The position numbers and the translations under genes are program-made. DNA of 64,000 nt from an uncultured Microbulbifer sp. (GTDB taxonomy: Bacteria > Pseudomonadota > Gammaproteobacteria > Pseudomonadales > Cellvibrionaceae), in the NCBI RefSeq assembly GCF_947489355.1, contig NZ_CANLDD010000002.1, positions 62,001-126,000 of the forward strand, read 5' to 3'. Each line of letters opens with the position of its first letter. Positions within the stretch are counted from its first letter, which is position 1. The notes under the pieces are model-generated. The model made no database searches and was not told the origin of the DNA. It was given only the letters and a program-made list of their open reading frames with translations. Shown here piece by piece: positions 1 to 8,550 of the stretch.

Positions 1-637
1 CTGCCTGCAAAAAGTGGCCTTCCCGAGGTACCAGCAGTTCTCCATAGTAGCGGGTACGCACGCGCCCCTGACGAAAAGACTGTTCGTCGATATCCCGCAC
101 CTCGCACGCACACAGGTCCACCAGCTGCCCCGCCATCAACCGCCGCAATACCTCACCCCCAGCCTTGGGCGAGATGGCAAAACAAGCCGAATGCATCTTG
201 ACGCCGGCGGGAATCCCCAATACCGGGAAATGTTCACCAAGGGCGTTGACGATATTGCGTGCGGTGCCGTCACCGCCGATAAACACAATCAGGTCGGCAC
301 CGGCATCACGGATAGCAACGGCGGCCTGTTCAGTATCCGCAGAAGTGGAGGGGGAGGACTTCGCAGCCCCCAGGGTGCGCACAGAAAAACCCAGCGTACG
401 GGCGGTTTCCTCTCCCATTTCGCCGGCAAAACACAGTAGTTCCAACTGCCCGCGATGGAGCCTCAAAGCCTCCAGGGCAATGGCCGCGCGCTTGTAGGTT
501 TGGGGTTTGATACCCAAAGCCAGGGCCCGTGCAACCGTCTCGGCACCATCACTGCCCTTCAGCCCCGCCGGGCCACCGATGCCTGCCCAGGGATTAATGA
601 TCAACCCGAGTTTGTTAACCTGCTTGTCTATTTGCAC
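1..637 (-). CDS. ATP-NAD kinase-like protein (3' end beyond window)
   Basis: The visible 212 codons give LGLIINPWAGIGGPAGLKGS near the N-terminus and later LIVFIGGDGTARNI, the GGDGT nucleotide-binding motif of the diacylglycerol/NAD kinase fold. The pattern fits the ATP-NAD kinase (COG3199/AcoX-like) family more than canonical NadK; the true substrate is not known from sequence. The chosen start is a GTG at 637-635, which overlaps the end of pdxB by 10 bases, so the two genes are probably translationally coupled. A TTG 11 codons further in is the alternative. The frame stays open to base 1, so the C-terminus is missing. Family call is firm, function is inference. Confidence 0.8.
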   Translation of the reverse strand, partial: MQIDKQVNKLGLIINPWAGIGGPAGLKGSDGAETVARALALGIKPQTYKRAAIALEALRLHRGQLELLCFAGEMGEETARTLGFSVRTLGAAKSSPSTSADTEQAAVAIRDAGADLIVFIGGDGTARNIVNALGEHFPVLGIPAGVKMHSACFAISPKAGGEVLRRLMAGQLVDLCACEVRDIDEQSFRQGRVRTRYYGELLVPREGHFLQA

Positions 638-1803
638 ATCAGACCCAACACTGCCAGTTGTTGCAATTCCTCTTCACTCAGCGCCTCCGCCGGGCCTGTG
701 TAGTGGCAAAACTCCAGGCGCTTGGGGTATTCCCGGCGCAGTCGGTCAAATGCCTGCGCCATGGGCTCAGTGCCGAACGCGGCTTCGCGCAGGCGGCGAT
801 CATCCACGCGCGGATCATATATCTGCAGCAGCAGATCCGCCATTGCTCCCCCCTGTCCTGTCCCTGGGTCAGCCTCGCAACTATTCCTCAGACTTCCCGG
901 CACAATCCGGAGGGTGGCGGTATCGCCTGAGGCCTCTGGAGACACCGCCGGAAGCGCAAGATCCATCACAGCGGACAACCTTTCGCGAATCTGACTGGTT
1001 CCCGCCAACTTGCCGTCGTCACTGTAACCGGCAATATGCGGGGTGGCTAATTCCACCCGTTGCAACAGTTCGGTATTGATCTCCGGCTCGTTCTCCCAGA
1101 CATCCAACACCGTACTGAAACGCCGTTCCCGTTTGAGCTGTTGAAGCAGTGCGCGGTTGTCCACCACCGCACCGCGCCCGGCACTAATCAGCACAGCACC
1201 ATCGCGGATATGCGCCAGCTGCTCTGAACCGATCATATGTAGGCTGGGGAAGCGCCCGCCTTTGACCAGTGGTGCGTGCAAACACACAATATCCCGCCCC
1301 AGCGCCTGCGCCAGTGTGGCAGAATCCGGGTTATCCGGCAGCCAGGGGTCATATACTGCACAGGAGGCACCCAGGGCGTGCAGGCGTTTTTGCAATAAAC
1401 CGCCCACATTGCCACAACCCACAATACCAAAACTGCGCCCACGCCAATCGACCTCCAAAGCGGCCAAGGCACAGAACACATATTCCACCACGGAATTGGC
1501 GTTGCAGCCGGGTGCAGCACACCAGTGAATGCTATTGCGCTCCAGCCACGGGATATCCAAATGATCTGTACCGATGGTGCAGCTGCCAACAAAGCGCACC
1601 GGCGTGCCCTGCAAGAGGCTCTGATTCACTTTGGTCACGGAGCGCACCAGCAGGATATCCGCTTCGGCCAACTGCTCGCGGCTCAGGGTGCGGCCTGGGC
1701 AACGCTGCAGAGTGCCGAGATCACCAAAGTACGACTGCAGTGCTGGAATATTTTCATCGGCAACGATCCTGAGCCCGACATTTTCTGTGGCTGTGTCATT
1801 CAT
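628..1803 (-). CDS. pdxB: Erythronate-4-phosphate dehydrogenase PdxB
   Basis: NAD-dependent oxidation of 4-phospho-D-erythronate, second step of the DXP-dependent pyridoxal phosphate pathway, in the cytoplasm. The 391-residue protein has the D-2-hydroxyacid dehydrogenase layout: an N-terminal catalytic part (VADENIPALQSYFG), the Rossmann glycine motif FGIVGCGNVGG, the catalytic Arg in SAGRGAVVDN, the Glu in WENEPEIN and the His in ATPHIAGYS, then the C-terminal dimerisation domain typical of PdxB. Length fits the family (about 380). Its ATG overlaps the stop of the upstream nuclease gene as ATGA. pdxJ of the same pathway is not where it would be expected in this window (see findings). Confidence 0.95.
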   Translation of the reverse strand: MNDTATENVGLRIVADENIPALQSYFGDLGTLQRCPGRTLSREQLAEADILLVRSVTKVNQSLLQGTPVRFVGSCTIGTDHLDIPWLERNSIHWCAAPGCNANSVVEYVFCALAALEVDWRGRSFGIVGCGNVGGLLQKRLHALGASCAVYDPWLPDNPDSATLAQALGRDIVCLHAPLVKGGRFPSLHMIGSEQLAHIRDGAVLISAGRGAVVDNRALLQQLKRERRFSTVLDVWENEPEINTELLQRVELATPHIAGYSDDGKLAGTSQIRERLSAVMDLALPAVSPEASGDTATLRIVPGSLRNSCEADPGTGQGGAMADLLLQIYDPRVDDRRLREAAFGTEPMAQAFDRLRREYPKRLEFCHYTGPAEALSEEELQQLAVLGLMCK

Positions 1804-2693
1804 TCAAGCTCTCCATGCGCACGACCCAGGATACGCGCCATTTTGCCGGCGAGGCCGGAAATACCGAATTCCTCTGCCAGGGCATGTGCCAAATACAGGT
1901 CGACAGGTTGGGGACGCAATTCTCCAGGATTGATATCCAGCGCCATATTTTCCTCCAGGCAGGTCAAGCGTTTGGCCAGGCGCAACTGGTCCGCATACCG
2001 CTCAAGACGTGCAGCGGTCCGCTTGGCACCACGAAACGGCAGGGCGGCCACCCTGCCAAGCTGTGCCAGCAGGGATTCAATATCTTCGCACTCGCCCAAC
2101 AAATAGGCCGCGGTTTTGGGGCCAAGCCCGGGAATACCGGGAATATCGTCACTCCGATCCCCCACAAGGGCCAGGTAATCGGCAATCTGCCCCGGGCGTA
2201 CACCAAACCTCTGCTCCAGGGCATCGCTGTCCATATGTCGGTCCGCAGCAAGATCCCACAGGGACGAGGCACCACGGGCCAGCAACTGCCCCAGGTCCTT
2301 GTCACGACTCACGATGATCGGCGCATACCTGCGCAGCTTGCGGGTCAGGGTGGCGAGGATATCATCCGCCTCGTAGCGTTCACTGGAGAAGCTGGTGATA
2401 CCCAGCGTCTCCGCCATCTCCCGGCAGGCCGTCAACTGGAAGGCCAGCGCAACATCGGGCATGGCGCGACTGCACTTGTAGTCGGGGTAGAGTGCATTGC
2501 GAAAGCAGTTTCCCAGGGATTCATCGAATGCACAGGCGATATGGTGCGGGCGACGCGCCAGCAGATCCAACAGCAGATTGGTAAAACCGTAGACCGCCTC
2601 GGTGGCATAGCCGCTACGGCTGTGCCAGTGGGGCGGCAGGGCAAAGTAATAGCGGAAAATATAAATTGGCGCGTCGATCAGATAACTGCTCAC
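1800..2693 (-). CDS. xni: 5'-3' exonuclease / flap-endonuclease-like protein (Xni/ExoIX type)
   Basis: A 297-residue stand-alone relative of the N-terminal 5' nuclease domain of DNA polymerase I. Visible are the N-terminal acidic YLIDAP (Asp ligand), the helical-arch region PDYKCSRAMP, acidic metal-site clusters (YEADDILAT; VSRDKDLGQ) and the helix-three-turn-helix GIPGLGPKTAAYLL that grips duplex DNA. No polymerase domain follows. It acts on DNA or RNA-DNA flaps; E. coli Xni (ExoIX) is the closest named relative and I use that symbol with some reserve. It overlaps both neighbours by 4 bases (ATGA), so it forms one operon with pdxB and epmC. Confidence 0.85.
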   Translation of the reverse strand: MSSYLIDAPIYIFRYYFALPPHWHSRSGYATEAVYGFTNLLLDLLARRPHHIACAFDESLGNCFRNALYPDYKCSRAMPDVALAFQLTACREMAETLGITSFSSERYEADDILATLTRKLRRYAPIIVSRDKDLGQLLARGASSLWDLAADRHMDSDALEQRFGVRPGQIADYLALVGDRSDDIPGIPGLGPKTAAYLLGECEDIESLLAQLGRVAALPFRGAKRTAARLERYADQLRLAKRLTCLEENMALDINPGELRPQPVDLYLAHALAEEFGISGLAGKMARILGRAHGELE

Positions 2694-3274
2694 GATAAAT
2701 CCGCCAATTGGTAAATCCCGGCGCTGAACGGGTCGGGCCGCCCAAATTCACAGGCCAGGGCCCGGGCAAAGGCCCGCGCACGGGCGTTGGCCCCCTTGTC
2801 GCAGTATTCCCGCACCCGCGCCCAGATCGCCATCTTGAAACTGTCGCTGGGACCCAGGCCACTGTATAGATTGTCGCTACTCGCCCGGAATCTGAGGCCG
2901 CAGGCCCGTGCAAAAATCCACTCCAATGCCTGGGGTCTCACCTCCACCTCCTCGAACGCCCCCTGCTGCTCGGCACTGCGCCCATCTGGCAAATACCAGT
3001 ACCCATAATCCGGCAGCCGGCGGCGAGCCTCTCCGGCCAGGCACCAATGCGCTGCCTCATGCAGAGCGCTTGCGGCATAACCCCGGGTAAACTCCACTTG
3101 GTGGTGTCTCTGACTTCCCCCGGCGGGTCGGTAGTAGGGCTCAAAGTAGCCGCCGCAAAGTCGGGTATTGAACCCTTTTGGGTCGGCAAAACAGCGATCA
3201 AATACTAAGGCGATGCGATCAGCCATTGGTTGAGTAGTAGAAACTGAAGCTATTTCCGGGTTCCGAACGGGCAA
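2690..3274 (-). CDS. epmC: Elongation factor P hydroxylase EpmC
   Basis: Hydroxylates the beta-lysyl-lysine on elongation factor P, the last step of EF-P modification in gammaproteobacteria. The sequence follows the YfcM/EpmC pattern: CFADPKGFNTRL, then the metal-binding SALHEAAHWCLAG, then YGYWYLPDGRSAEQQ and FEEVEVRPQALEW. The start taken is TTG at 3274 because GGAG lies 6 bases upstream; the first ATG (3226) has no ribosome site, though it would remove only 16 weakly conserved residues. It overlaps the nuclease gene by 4 bases and leads that operon. epmA, epmB and efp are not in this window. Confidence 0.92.
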   Translation of the reverse strand: MPVRNPEIASVSTTQPMADRIALVFDRCFADPKGFNTRLCGGYFEPYYRPAGGSQRHHQVEFTRGYAASALHEAAHWCLAGEARRRLPDYGYWYLPDGRSAEQQGAFEEVEVRPQALEWIFARACGLRFRASSDNLYSGLGPSDSFKMAIWARVREYCDKGANARARAFARALACEFGRPDPFSAGIYQLADLS

Positions 3275-3566
3275 GGTGTTCTCCAGGGCACCACAAAGGT
3301 GTGGACTATATCAACGCCGGCGCTGCAATCAAAGCGGTGCTGGCACAGAGCAGGTTCGCCGCCCTGGTTGTATTTCCGCAGATCAACATATACCTTTATT
3401 GGCAGGGATGTCGCCAAAGGTAAAGCTTGTTGCGAATCCCTTCAGAGGGGGAATTAATGTATTCCAACACCCCCTTCTCCGGTCTCCCCTCAGTGACAGT
3501 GCTTTCGCAGTCGCAGCTGCATCTGGGTGGAGACGGTATCCAACCGGCCCTGCCAGGAGGTGTTCC

Positions 3567-4253
3567 ATGACAGATCACTGCTGCAACAATGTGGTTGACC
3601 TCTTCACCGGCGAGCCGATCGGCACTTCGGCGGAAAAGCGCTTTATTCGTCTTTCTCCGGAACTCGACGGCTTGGAAATGCTCTACTCCAACAACGCCAG
3701 CGGAACAGATTTCTACAGCTTGAAGATTCTGTGCTGGGGACTCAAAGCCAATGGCGAGGTCGTGGGCCTCGTTCCCTGGTTAAACTCCATTGTGGCCTGC
3801 CCCGATATCCAGGACCCGCTGGACGGGTGCTTTAAGGGCTATTATGACCCCGGTATTGAAGAGATCTTCCACCAGCCCCCGATCCACAAAATCGTTGAGT
3901 TGGAGACTGCGGCGGAATATTTCGAATACGAGAGTAACAAGGCTGAAGAGGTACTTCAGGAAATCCCCGATAGTATTGGCACCCATGCGGTGTTTATGGA
4001 CGAGGACAGAGAGAACCTGACACTGATAGAAGTCATCAGTTGGCGCCTGCACGCCGATGGCGGCATTCTCGGCATGTTGATAGATCACGATATCGTTGAA
4101 ACCACCCCGGTACTACCGGGTGACCACTGCCTTTACCCGGCACAACAGAGTGAGGGCTTCCGCTACTTCTTCCAACACCATATCGCCAACAAGATCAAAT
4201 CCGAGGACCCGGAGGCACTGGCGGCTATAGCTGCGCTGGTTACAGCGCCATAA
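3567..4253 (+). CDS. Uncharacterised protein with an internal duplication
   Basis: A 228-residue acidic soluble protein of no family I recognise. The ATG at 3567 follows a full AGGAGG at 3555-3560, so the frame upstream of it is not coding. There is no signal peptide or membrane segment. Residues about 50-111 and 152-211 look like two copies of one unit: LKILCWGLKANGEVVGLV in the first and IEVISWRLHADGGILGML in the second, both followed by an acidic linker and an aromatic-rich helix-like stretch. The N-terminus has a Cys-Cys pair (DHCCNN). It stands alone, divergent from epmC (292 bases apart) and convergent with tusA. Confidence 0.75.
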   Translation: MTDHCCNNVVDLFTGEPIGTSAEKRFIRLSPELDGLEMLYSNNASGTDFYSLKILCWGLKANGEVVGLVPWLNSIVACPDIQDPLDGCFKGYYDPGIEEIFHQPPIHKIVELETAAEYFEYESNKAEEVLQEIPDSIGTHAVFMDEDRENLTLIEVISWRLHADGGILGMLIDHDIVETTPVLPGDHCLYPAQQSEGFRYFFQHHIANKIKSEDPEALAAIAALVTAP

Positions 4254-4395
4254 GACCCATCCAATCGACCAAACGGTCGGTACCATATGCGTCCATCCAT
4301 GTGTGGTCGGTTTAAAGCCGGCCTCACTCTCTGGGCGCTGTGCCATTGACCCGGCGATGCTCTTTGCTGGTTTCATAACAGATATTTCTGACCAA

Positions 4396-4626
4396 CTATC
4401 CCACTCTTTTGATCCAAAACACGAATTCCGTATTTTCCTCGGCCTGTTGAAGCAGCTCGTAACCGAGAAACTGACAGAATTTAGGAACATCCCGCAGGGT
4501 GGAGGGGTCGGTGGCAAGCATTTTCAATACCTCCCCATCAGCGACTTTACGCACTGCCGAGTGCAGCAGCATCAGAGGCTCTGGACACAGCAAGCCGCGG
4601 GTATCAAGGATGTGATCTGACTTCAT
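4396..4626 (-). CDS. tusA: Sulfurtransferase TusA
   Basis: Small sulfur carrier that passes persulfide sulfur from IscS into the Tus relay, ending in 2-thiolation of wobble uridine in tRNA, among other uses. The 76-residue protein has the family signature DTRGLLCPEPLM, with the acceptor Cys in the CPEP motif, followed by LKMLATDPSTLRDVPKFC and a C-terminal FVFWIKR strand. Length is slightly below E. coli TusA (81). I chose the ATG at 4626 (MKSDHILD); ATG 4635 is an alternative and neither has a clear ribosome site. It is a monocistronic gene convergent with the unknown gene upstream. Confidence 0.92.
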   Translation of the reverse strand: MKSDHILDTRGLLCPEPLMLLHSAVRKVADGEVLKMLATDPSTLRDVPKFCQFLGYELLQQAEENTEFVFWIKRVG

Positions 4627-4699
4627 AGTGCGCATTGTGTGCAATTTAACCGACGCCGTCACCTGCCGGTTCAAACCCGCCAAGTGCAGGAGGGGTATC

Positions 4700-5338
4700 T
4701 CACGTTCCTCTGAGCCGAAGCATAAACTGCGCCACCACCTCCAGCGCCGACTGCCAATGCCGAGCCTGAGTCAATCCACTGGCGCGACGGGGCTTAAAGT
4801 CGTGATCTCCGTCTTTCAACCACGCTATCTCAATAGCCTGTGCCAATCCATAGCATGCCACTTCGGCACGGCTGCCCAGGGGGTCTCGGCCTCCTTGTAC
4901 AATAAGCATTGGACAGGCAATGCCAACCAGGTGCTCTGTGCGCAACTTGCCCGGTTTGCCTCGGGGATGGAACGGATAGCCCAGGCATACCAACCCTGCG
5001 ATTAAGCCCTGCTCAAAGCTCTCATCGGCGAGCAGGCTCGCGACCCTGCCCCCCATGGACTTCCCACCAATATACAGGGGCAAATCGCCCGGTTGCCGTG
5101 CTATCTGCGCGCGAAAACAGTCCCGGAGTTGGGGCATGGTATTGGGCGGACGCCTGCTCCCACCGGTACGGCGCTGGGCCATATAAGGGAACTCGAAACG
5201 AATCACTTCAATCCCCAGAGCACACAACCCCTGGGCCAGCACCTGCATAAACCGACTGTCCATGGGGGTGCCGGCACCGTGGGCAAACAGAAAGCGCGCG
5301 CCGGGCGCCTCGGGGCGATTAATCAAGTACTCAGGCAT
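4700..5338 (-). CDS. Alpha/beta hydrolase of the Tex30/KANL3-like family
   Basis: A 212-residue cytoplasmic alpha/beta hydrolase. Visible are the oxyanion-region strand FLFAHGAGTPMDS, the nucleophile elbow YIGGKSMGGRVAS (Ser in GKSMGG), the acid strand LIVQGGRDPLG and the catalytic His in DGDHDFKPR. This set is typical of the small Tex30/KANL3-like (COG3571) hydrolases, whose substrates are unknown. The ATG at 5338 overlaps the yheU stop by 8 bases, indicating translational coupling; an upstream in-frame codon lies inside yheU and is unlikely. Function beyond serine hydrolase is not predictable. Confidence 0.85.
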   Translation of the reverse strand: MPEYLINRPEAPGARFLFAHGAGTPMDSRFMQVLAQGLCALGIEVIRFEFPYMAQRRTGGSRRPPNTMPQLRDCFRAQIARQPGDLPLYIGGKSMGGRVASLLADESFEQGLIAGLVCLGYPFHPRGKPGKLRTEHLVGIACPMLIVQGGRDPLGSRAEVACYGLAQAIEIAWLKDGDHDFKPRRASGLTQARHWQSALEVVAQFMLRLRGT

Positions 5339-5555
5339 CTTCGGGCAGGTCCCGCGCCAGCACCAGGTTAACGGAGTCCTCACCCGGTTCAAACCAGATT
5401 ACCACCTCGCCGGACTGTAACTGGCGACGCAGATTCAACACCTTTGCCGACAGGGCCACCTCGCGCTCACCGTATTCCGTGCCCTCACGGGTAGCATACT
5501 CCTCCAGGAGACTCTGCAGGGTGGCGGGATTTAGCTGTTCAAAAGGGATAACCAT
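5331..5555 (-). CDS. YheU/UPF0270 family protein
   Basis: A 74-residue acidic protein beginning MVIPFEQLNPATLQSLLEEY and continuing with REGTEYGEREVALS and VVIWFEPGEDSVNLV, the conserved pattern of the UPF0270 (YheU) family. Function is unknown. In E. coli yheU also sits directly after a hydrolase gene (yheT), so the pairing with an alpha/beta hydrolase here is suggestive, although this hydrolase is of a different subfamily. The ATG at 5555 was chosen because the conserved family start lies there; 13 extra upstream codons look non-coding. Confidence 0.85.
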   Translation of the reverse strand: MVIPFEQLNPATLQSLLEEYATREGTEYGEREVALSAKVLNLRRQLQSGEVVIWFEPGEDSVNLVLARDLPEDA

Positions 5556-5643
5556 ACAACAACGAATCGGACGGGACGGGGGAGGCGGGCACAACCGGTG
5601 TCGCGCCCGCAGCTAGAATCCAGCTTCAAAAAGAAATGGGCAC

Positions 5644-6456
5644 TCAGGGTTTCGGCTTGCGGAAACGCAGGGTCATGCGGTCACTTTCACCGATGGCCAG
5701 ATACTTTTCCTTATCCTCATCCCCCAGACGCAGGGACGGTGGCAGGGTCCAGACCCCCTTTGGATGCTGGGCGGTATCCTTCGGGTTGGCATTGACCTCG
5801 CTGGTCTCTTCCAACTCAAAACCCGCCTTTTTGGCCACTGCGATCACATAGTCCTGGGTGACATAACCGCTCTTGATCATATCTTCCATGCTGGTACCGG
5901 GTTTAGCGCGATGCTCCACCACACCCAGCACACCACCGGGTTTCAGGGCGGCAAAGAAGCTGGCAAATGCCTTGTCTTCGTAATTGCGGTACATCCAGTT
6001 GTGCACATTGCGGAAAGTCACCACCGCATCGACACTGCCGGCGGGCGCAATCTGGCGGCCAGTCTGTGGAGAGAATTCCGTCACTACGATGCTTTTATAG
6101 GCCTTTTCATTGGAAGCCAACTTCTCCTTGAAACGCTTCAGAGTGCGCTGGTAGTAGGCAGACTCACTGTCTTCTGGAAAATGCGCCGCGTAGAGCGTGC
6201 CCTTCTCGCTGAGATAGGGGCCAAGGATTTCCGTGTACCAGCCGCCTCCAGGGGTGATTTCAACCACCGTCATTTCCGGTTTAATCCCTATAAATTTCAG
6301 GGTTTCTGCCGGGTGGCGGTACTGATCCCGCGCGGTGGTTTCCTCGTTGCGGTGATCTCCCTTAATCACAGAATCCAGATCTGCAGCCTGGGCGCCTGAA
6401 GACAGGACCAGTGCGCCGGCCAGGGCCAGCAGGGATTTCTTGATATTGATCGTCAT
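5644..6456 (-). CDS. Exported class I SAM-dependent methyltransferase-like protein
   Basis: A 270-residue protein with a clear Sec signal peptide (residues 1-24, KKSLLALAGALVLSSGAQA, cleavage after AQA) followed by a class I methyltransferase fold. Motif I is VVEITPGGGWYTE (about 64-76), with VDAVVTFRNVHNW and LKPGGVLGVVEHR later, as in the COG4798 predicted methyltransferases. The second half ends in a proline- and charge-rich tail. A SAM enzyme outside the cytoplasm is puzzling because SAM is not known to be available there. It could act on another ligand or be inactive. It sits 22 bases after the thiamine-binding-like gene and is probably co-transcribed with it. Confidence 0.82.
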   Translation of the reverse strand: MTINIKKSLLALAGALVLSSGAQAADLDSVIKGDHRNEETTARDQYRHPAETLKFIGIKPEMTVVEITPGGGWYTEILGPYLSEKGTLYAAHFPEDSESAYYQRTLKRFKEKLASNEKAYKSIVVTEFSPQTGRQIAPAGSVDAVVTFRNVHNWMYRNYEDKAFASFFAALKPGGVLGVVEHRAKPGTSMEDMIKSGYVTQDYVIAVAKKAGFELEETSEVNANPKDTAQHPKGVWTLPPSLRLGDEDKEKYLAIGESDRMTLRFRKPKP

Positions 6457-6478
6457 AATCGTTCCTGTTTTGTTTTCG

Positions 6479-6778
6479 TTAATTCAGCTTCGATCGCACG
6501 CTATCGATTTTATCCTGTAAAGACTGGTCGCGGTCCAAACGGGTTCCCAACTTCAGGCTGGTACTGATGCGTTCGGCGCCCATTGTATGTACCCGTTCGT
6601 GACACGCCTTTACCGCAGCCATTACCACATCCCACTCCCCCTCAATATTGGTACCATACGCGTGCAGTTTATGCGTGAGCCCAGCTTCGACCAGCACTCT
6701 TTCACACTCTGCCACATATGCGCTGACAGACAGCCCCACACCCAGGGGAATAACACACAAATCGGCAATAACTTTCAT
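6479..6778 (-). CDS. Thiamine-binding-like protein (MTH1187/YkoF/UPF0045 family)
   Basis: A 99-residue ferredoxin-like-fold protein: VIADLCVIPLGVGLSVSAYV at the start, LHAYGTNIEGEWDVVM in the middle and the dimer strand RISTSLKLGTRLD near the end. These match the MTH1187/YqgV (UPF0045) family, some members of which bind thiamine or related hydroxymethylpyrimidines. There is no signal peptide. It is the first gene of a two-gene unit with the exported methyltransferase-like protein and is divergent from gcvR with 130 bases between starts. No TPP riboswitch is recognisable in that gap, so a thiamine role here is only family-based. Confidence 0.85.
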   Translation of the reverse strand: MKVIADLCVIPLGVGLSVSAYVAECERVLVEAGLTHKLHAYGTNIEGEWDVVMAAVKACHERVHTMGAERISTSLKLGTRLDRDQSLQDKIDSVRSKLN

Positions 6779-6908
6779 CGGCAGCCCTCGCTAAACTACC
6801 CGTTTTCGCGGGTGTGGATAATGACTTTGAGATTGAACGATAGGGTTATCCGACGAAATCCTATTACAATCCAGTCTACACGTATCGAGTAAAGCAAGGA
6901 AACCCGGC

Positions 6909-7439
6909 ATGCAACACCATCTGGTTATCTCCATGATCTGCGACGACAGACCCGGCGTTGTGGAAACACTCTCCGCGGTCATCGCGGATAACGGTGGCAA
7001 CTGGGAAGACAGCCATATGGCACACTTTTCTGGAAAATTTGCCGGCATCCTGCGCGTTGCCGTCCCCGCAGTGAAAAGCGGGCTCCTGAAAAGTGCCCTC
7101 GACATTTTGGTCCAGGAAGGATACAACCTGGTGGTCGAGGATGCTGTCGCTGTCGCCGCTCCCCTCCGGCAGACATTAACCCTCAAACTGGTAGGCAATG
7201 ACCGTCCGGGCATAGTGCGCGAGATCTCCCGCGCCCTCACCACCCGCCACATCAATATGGAACAATTGGAAACCACCTACGGCAGCACCCCCTGGAGTGG
7301 CGAGCCGCTGTTTCGCGCCGAGTGCAGGATCAGTGTGGCCGAAGAGCCGGATTTCGACGGACTCCGCGATGAACTCGATCAGATTGCCAATGAACTGGGG
7401 GTGGAGATCGACTGCGAGGAGATCGCCACTGCCCCCTAA
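6909..7439 (+). CDS. gcvR: GcvR-type ACT-domain regulator
   Basis: A 176-residue protein made of two ACT domains: residues about 5-75 (VISMICDDRPGVVETLSAVI) and 92-170 (LTLKLVGNDRPGIVREISR). Both keep the D-R-P-G turn of the small-molecule-binding ACT fold. This is the architecture of GcvR, which binds GcvA and represses the glycine cleavage operon when glycine is low; there is no DNA-binding domain. gcvA and gcvTHP are not in this window, so a broader regulatory ACT protein is possible. AAGGAA lies 8 bases before the ATG. Confidence 0.85.
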   Translation: MQHHLVISMICDDRPGVVETLSAVIADNGGNWEDSHMAHFSGKFAGILRVAVPAVKSGLLKSALDILVQEGYNLVVEDAVAVAAPLRQTLTLKLVGNDRPGIVREISRALTTRHINMEQLETTYGSTPWSGEPLFRAECRISVAEEPDFDGLRDELDQIANELGVEIDCEEIATAP

Positions 7440-7510
7440 TTATGGAATAATCCGCACCCGTACAAGGCCGGGTACTCCCGCCCCGAGCCAGTGAGGGCGG
7501 CCGCCAGCCA

Positions 7511-7984
7511 ATGTTCAAGATCGTTTTGTACCAACCGGAAATAGCCCCCAACACCGGCAATATTATCCGGCTCTGCGCCAATACCGGTGCCGAACTGCAC
7601 CTGATCGAGCCCCTCGGCTTCCATATGGACGACAAGCGCCTGCGCCGTGCCGGGCTGGATTACAGCGAGTACAGCCATGTGGTGCGTCACCGGGACTGGC
7701 AGGCCTTCATCGATAGCGAAAAGCCAACACGAGTACTGGCGCTCTCCACCAAGGGCAGCCGCTGTCACTCCGCCGTGGAATACCAAGGTGGCGACGCCAT
7801 CGTCTTCGGCCCTGAGACCCGCGGTCTGCCCGCGGCATTCCTGCAAGCTGTCGGTGCGCAAAACACCCTGCGTATCCCCATGCGCGCGGAAAGCCGCAGC
7901 ATCAATCTGTCCAACGCCGCCGCCATTATTATTTACGAGGCCTGGCGACAGCAGGACTTCAACGGCGCCCTCGCCAAGCAGTAA
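7511..7984 (+). CDS. trmL: tRNA (cytidine/uridine-34 2'-O)-methyltransferase TrmL
   Basis: Methylates the 2'-OH of the wobble base in the tRNA-Leu isoacceptors CAA and UAA, using SAM. The 157-residue SPOUT protein shows the three knot motifs: motif 1 [16 protein letters not shown], motif 2 [11 protein letters not shown] and motif 3 [19 protein letters not shown]. Length equals E. coli TrmL (157). A GC-rich inverted repeat (7478-7500) precedes the gene and no Shine-Dalgarno is seen. The flavodoxin gene follows after 13 bases, and mnmC, another wobble-base enzyme, comes next. Confidence 0.95.
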   Translation: MFKIVLYQPEIAPNTGNIIRLCANTGAELHLIEPLGFHMDDKRLRRAGLDYSEYSHVVRHRDWQAFIDSEKPTRVLALSTKGSRCHSAVEYQGGDAIVFGPETRGLPAAFLQAVGAQNTLRIPMRAESRSINLSNAAAIIIYEAWRQQDFNGALAKQ

Positions 7985-7997
7985 GAATCCAGTTGTT

Positions 7998-8537
7998 ATG
8001 CAAAGCGCCCAAGCTCCAATAGGACTGTTTTACGGCTCCAGTACCTGCTACACCGAGATGGCTGCAGAAAAAATCCGCCAGTGTATCGGGCCCAGCTGGG
8101 TAGACCTGCACAATGTGGCCGAGGCAGATATCTCTCTTGCAGAAAATTACGATTTTCTGCTGTTTGGTATTCCCACCTGGGACTATGGCGAGCTGCAGGA
8201 AGACTGGGAGAATATCTGGGACAAACTGGCGGCCCTGGATCTGCATGGCAAGGCCGTAGCCCTGTTCGGCCTCGGCGACCAGGAAGGCTACCCCCAGTGG
8301 TTCCAGGATGCGCTTGGTTACCTGCATGCCCAGTTGGTGGCCTGCGGCGCCCGCGCCTTGGGCTGCTGGCCCGCAGAAGGCTATACGTTCGAGCAATCCA
8401 AGGGGCTGACACCGGATGGCAGCCGGTTCGTGGGCCTCGCCCTTGACGAGGAGAACGAGTTTGACCTCAGCGAAGCGCGTATACAGTGTTGGTGTGCCCA
8501 GATAATGCGCGAGTTTGGCTTGCGGCAAGAGGCTTGA
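7998..8537 (+). CDS. Long-chain flavodoxin
   Basis: FMN-binding electron carrier, 179 residues. The phosphate loop is [10 protein letters not shown] near residue 10, where a typical flavodoxin has T/S-x-T-G-x-T. The FMN ring contacts fit [15 protein letters not shown] and [15 protein letters not shown], the second containing the long-chain insertion region. The ATG at 7998 opens at the family N-terminus; an upstream open frame overlaps trmL and is not coding. It lies between trmL and mnmC in one plus-strand unit. Its redox partners cannot be told from the sequence. FldB-like chains are the nearest match in style. Confidence 0.9.
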   Translation: MQSAQAPIGLFYGSSTCYTEMAAEKIRQCIGPSWVDLHNVAEADISLAENYDFLLFGIPTWDYGELQEDWENIWDKLAALDLHGKAVALFGLGDQEGYPQWFQDALGYLHAQLVACGARALGCWPAEGYTFEQSKGLTPDGSRFVGLALDEENEFDLSEARIQCWCAQIMREFGLRQEA

Positions 8538-8550
8538 CAGGAGTCCTGTT

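Noticed and set aside
1-640. Plus-strand open frames at the start of the window
   Set aside because: The minus strand here encodes an ATP-NAD kinase-like protein with GGDGT; the plus frames have no such signature.
6779-6908. TPP riboswitch upstream of the thiamine-binding-like gene
   Set aside because: I found no conserved THI-box segments in the 130-base gap.
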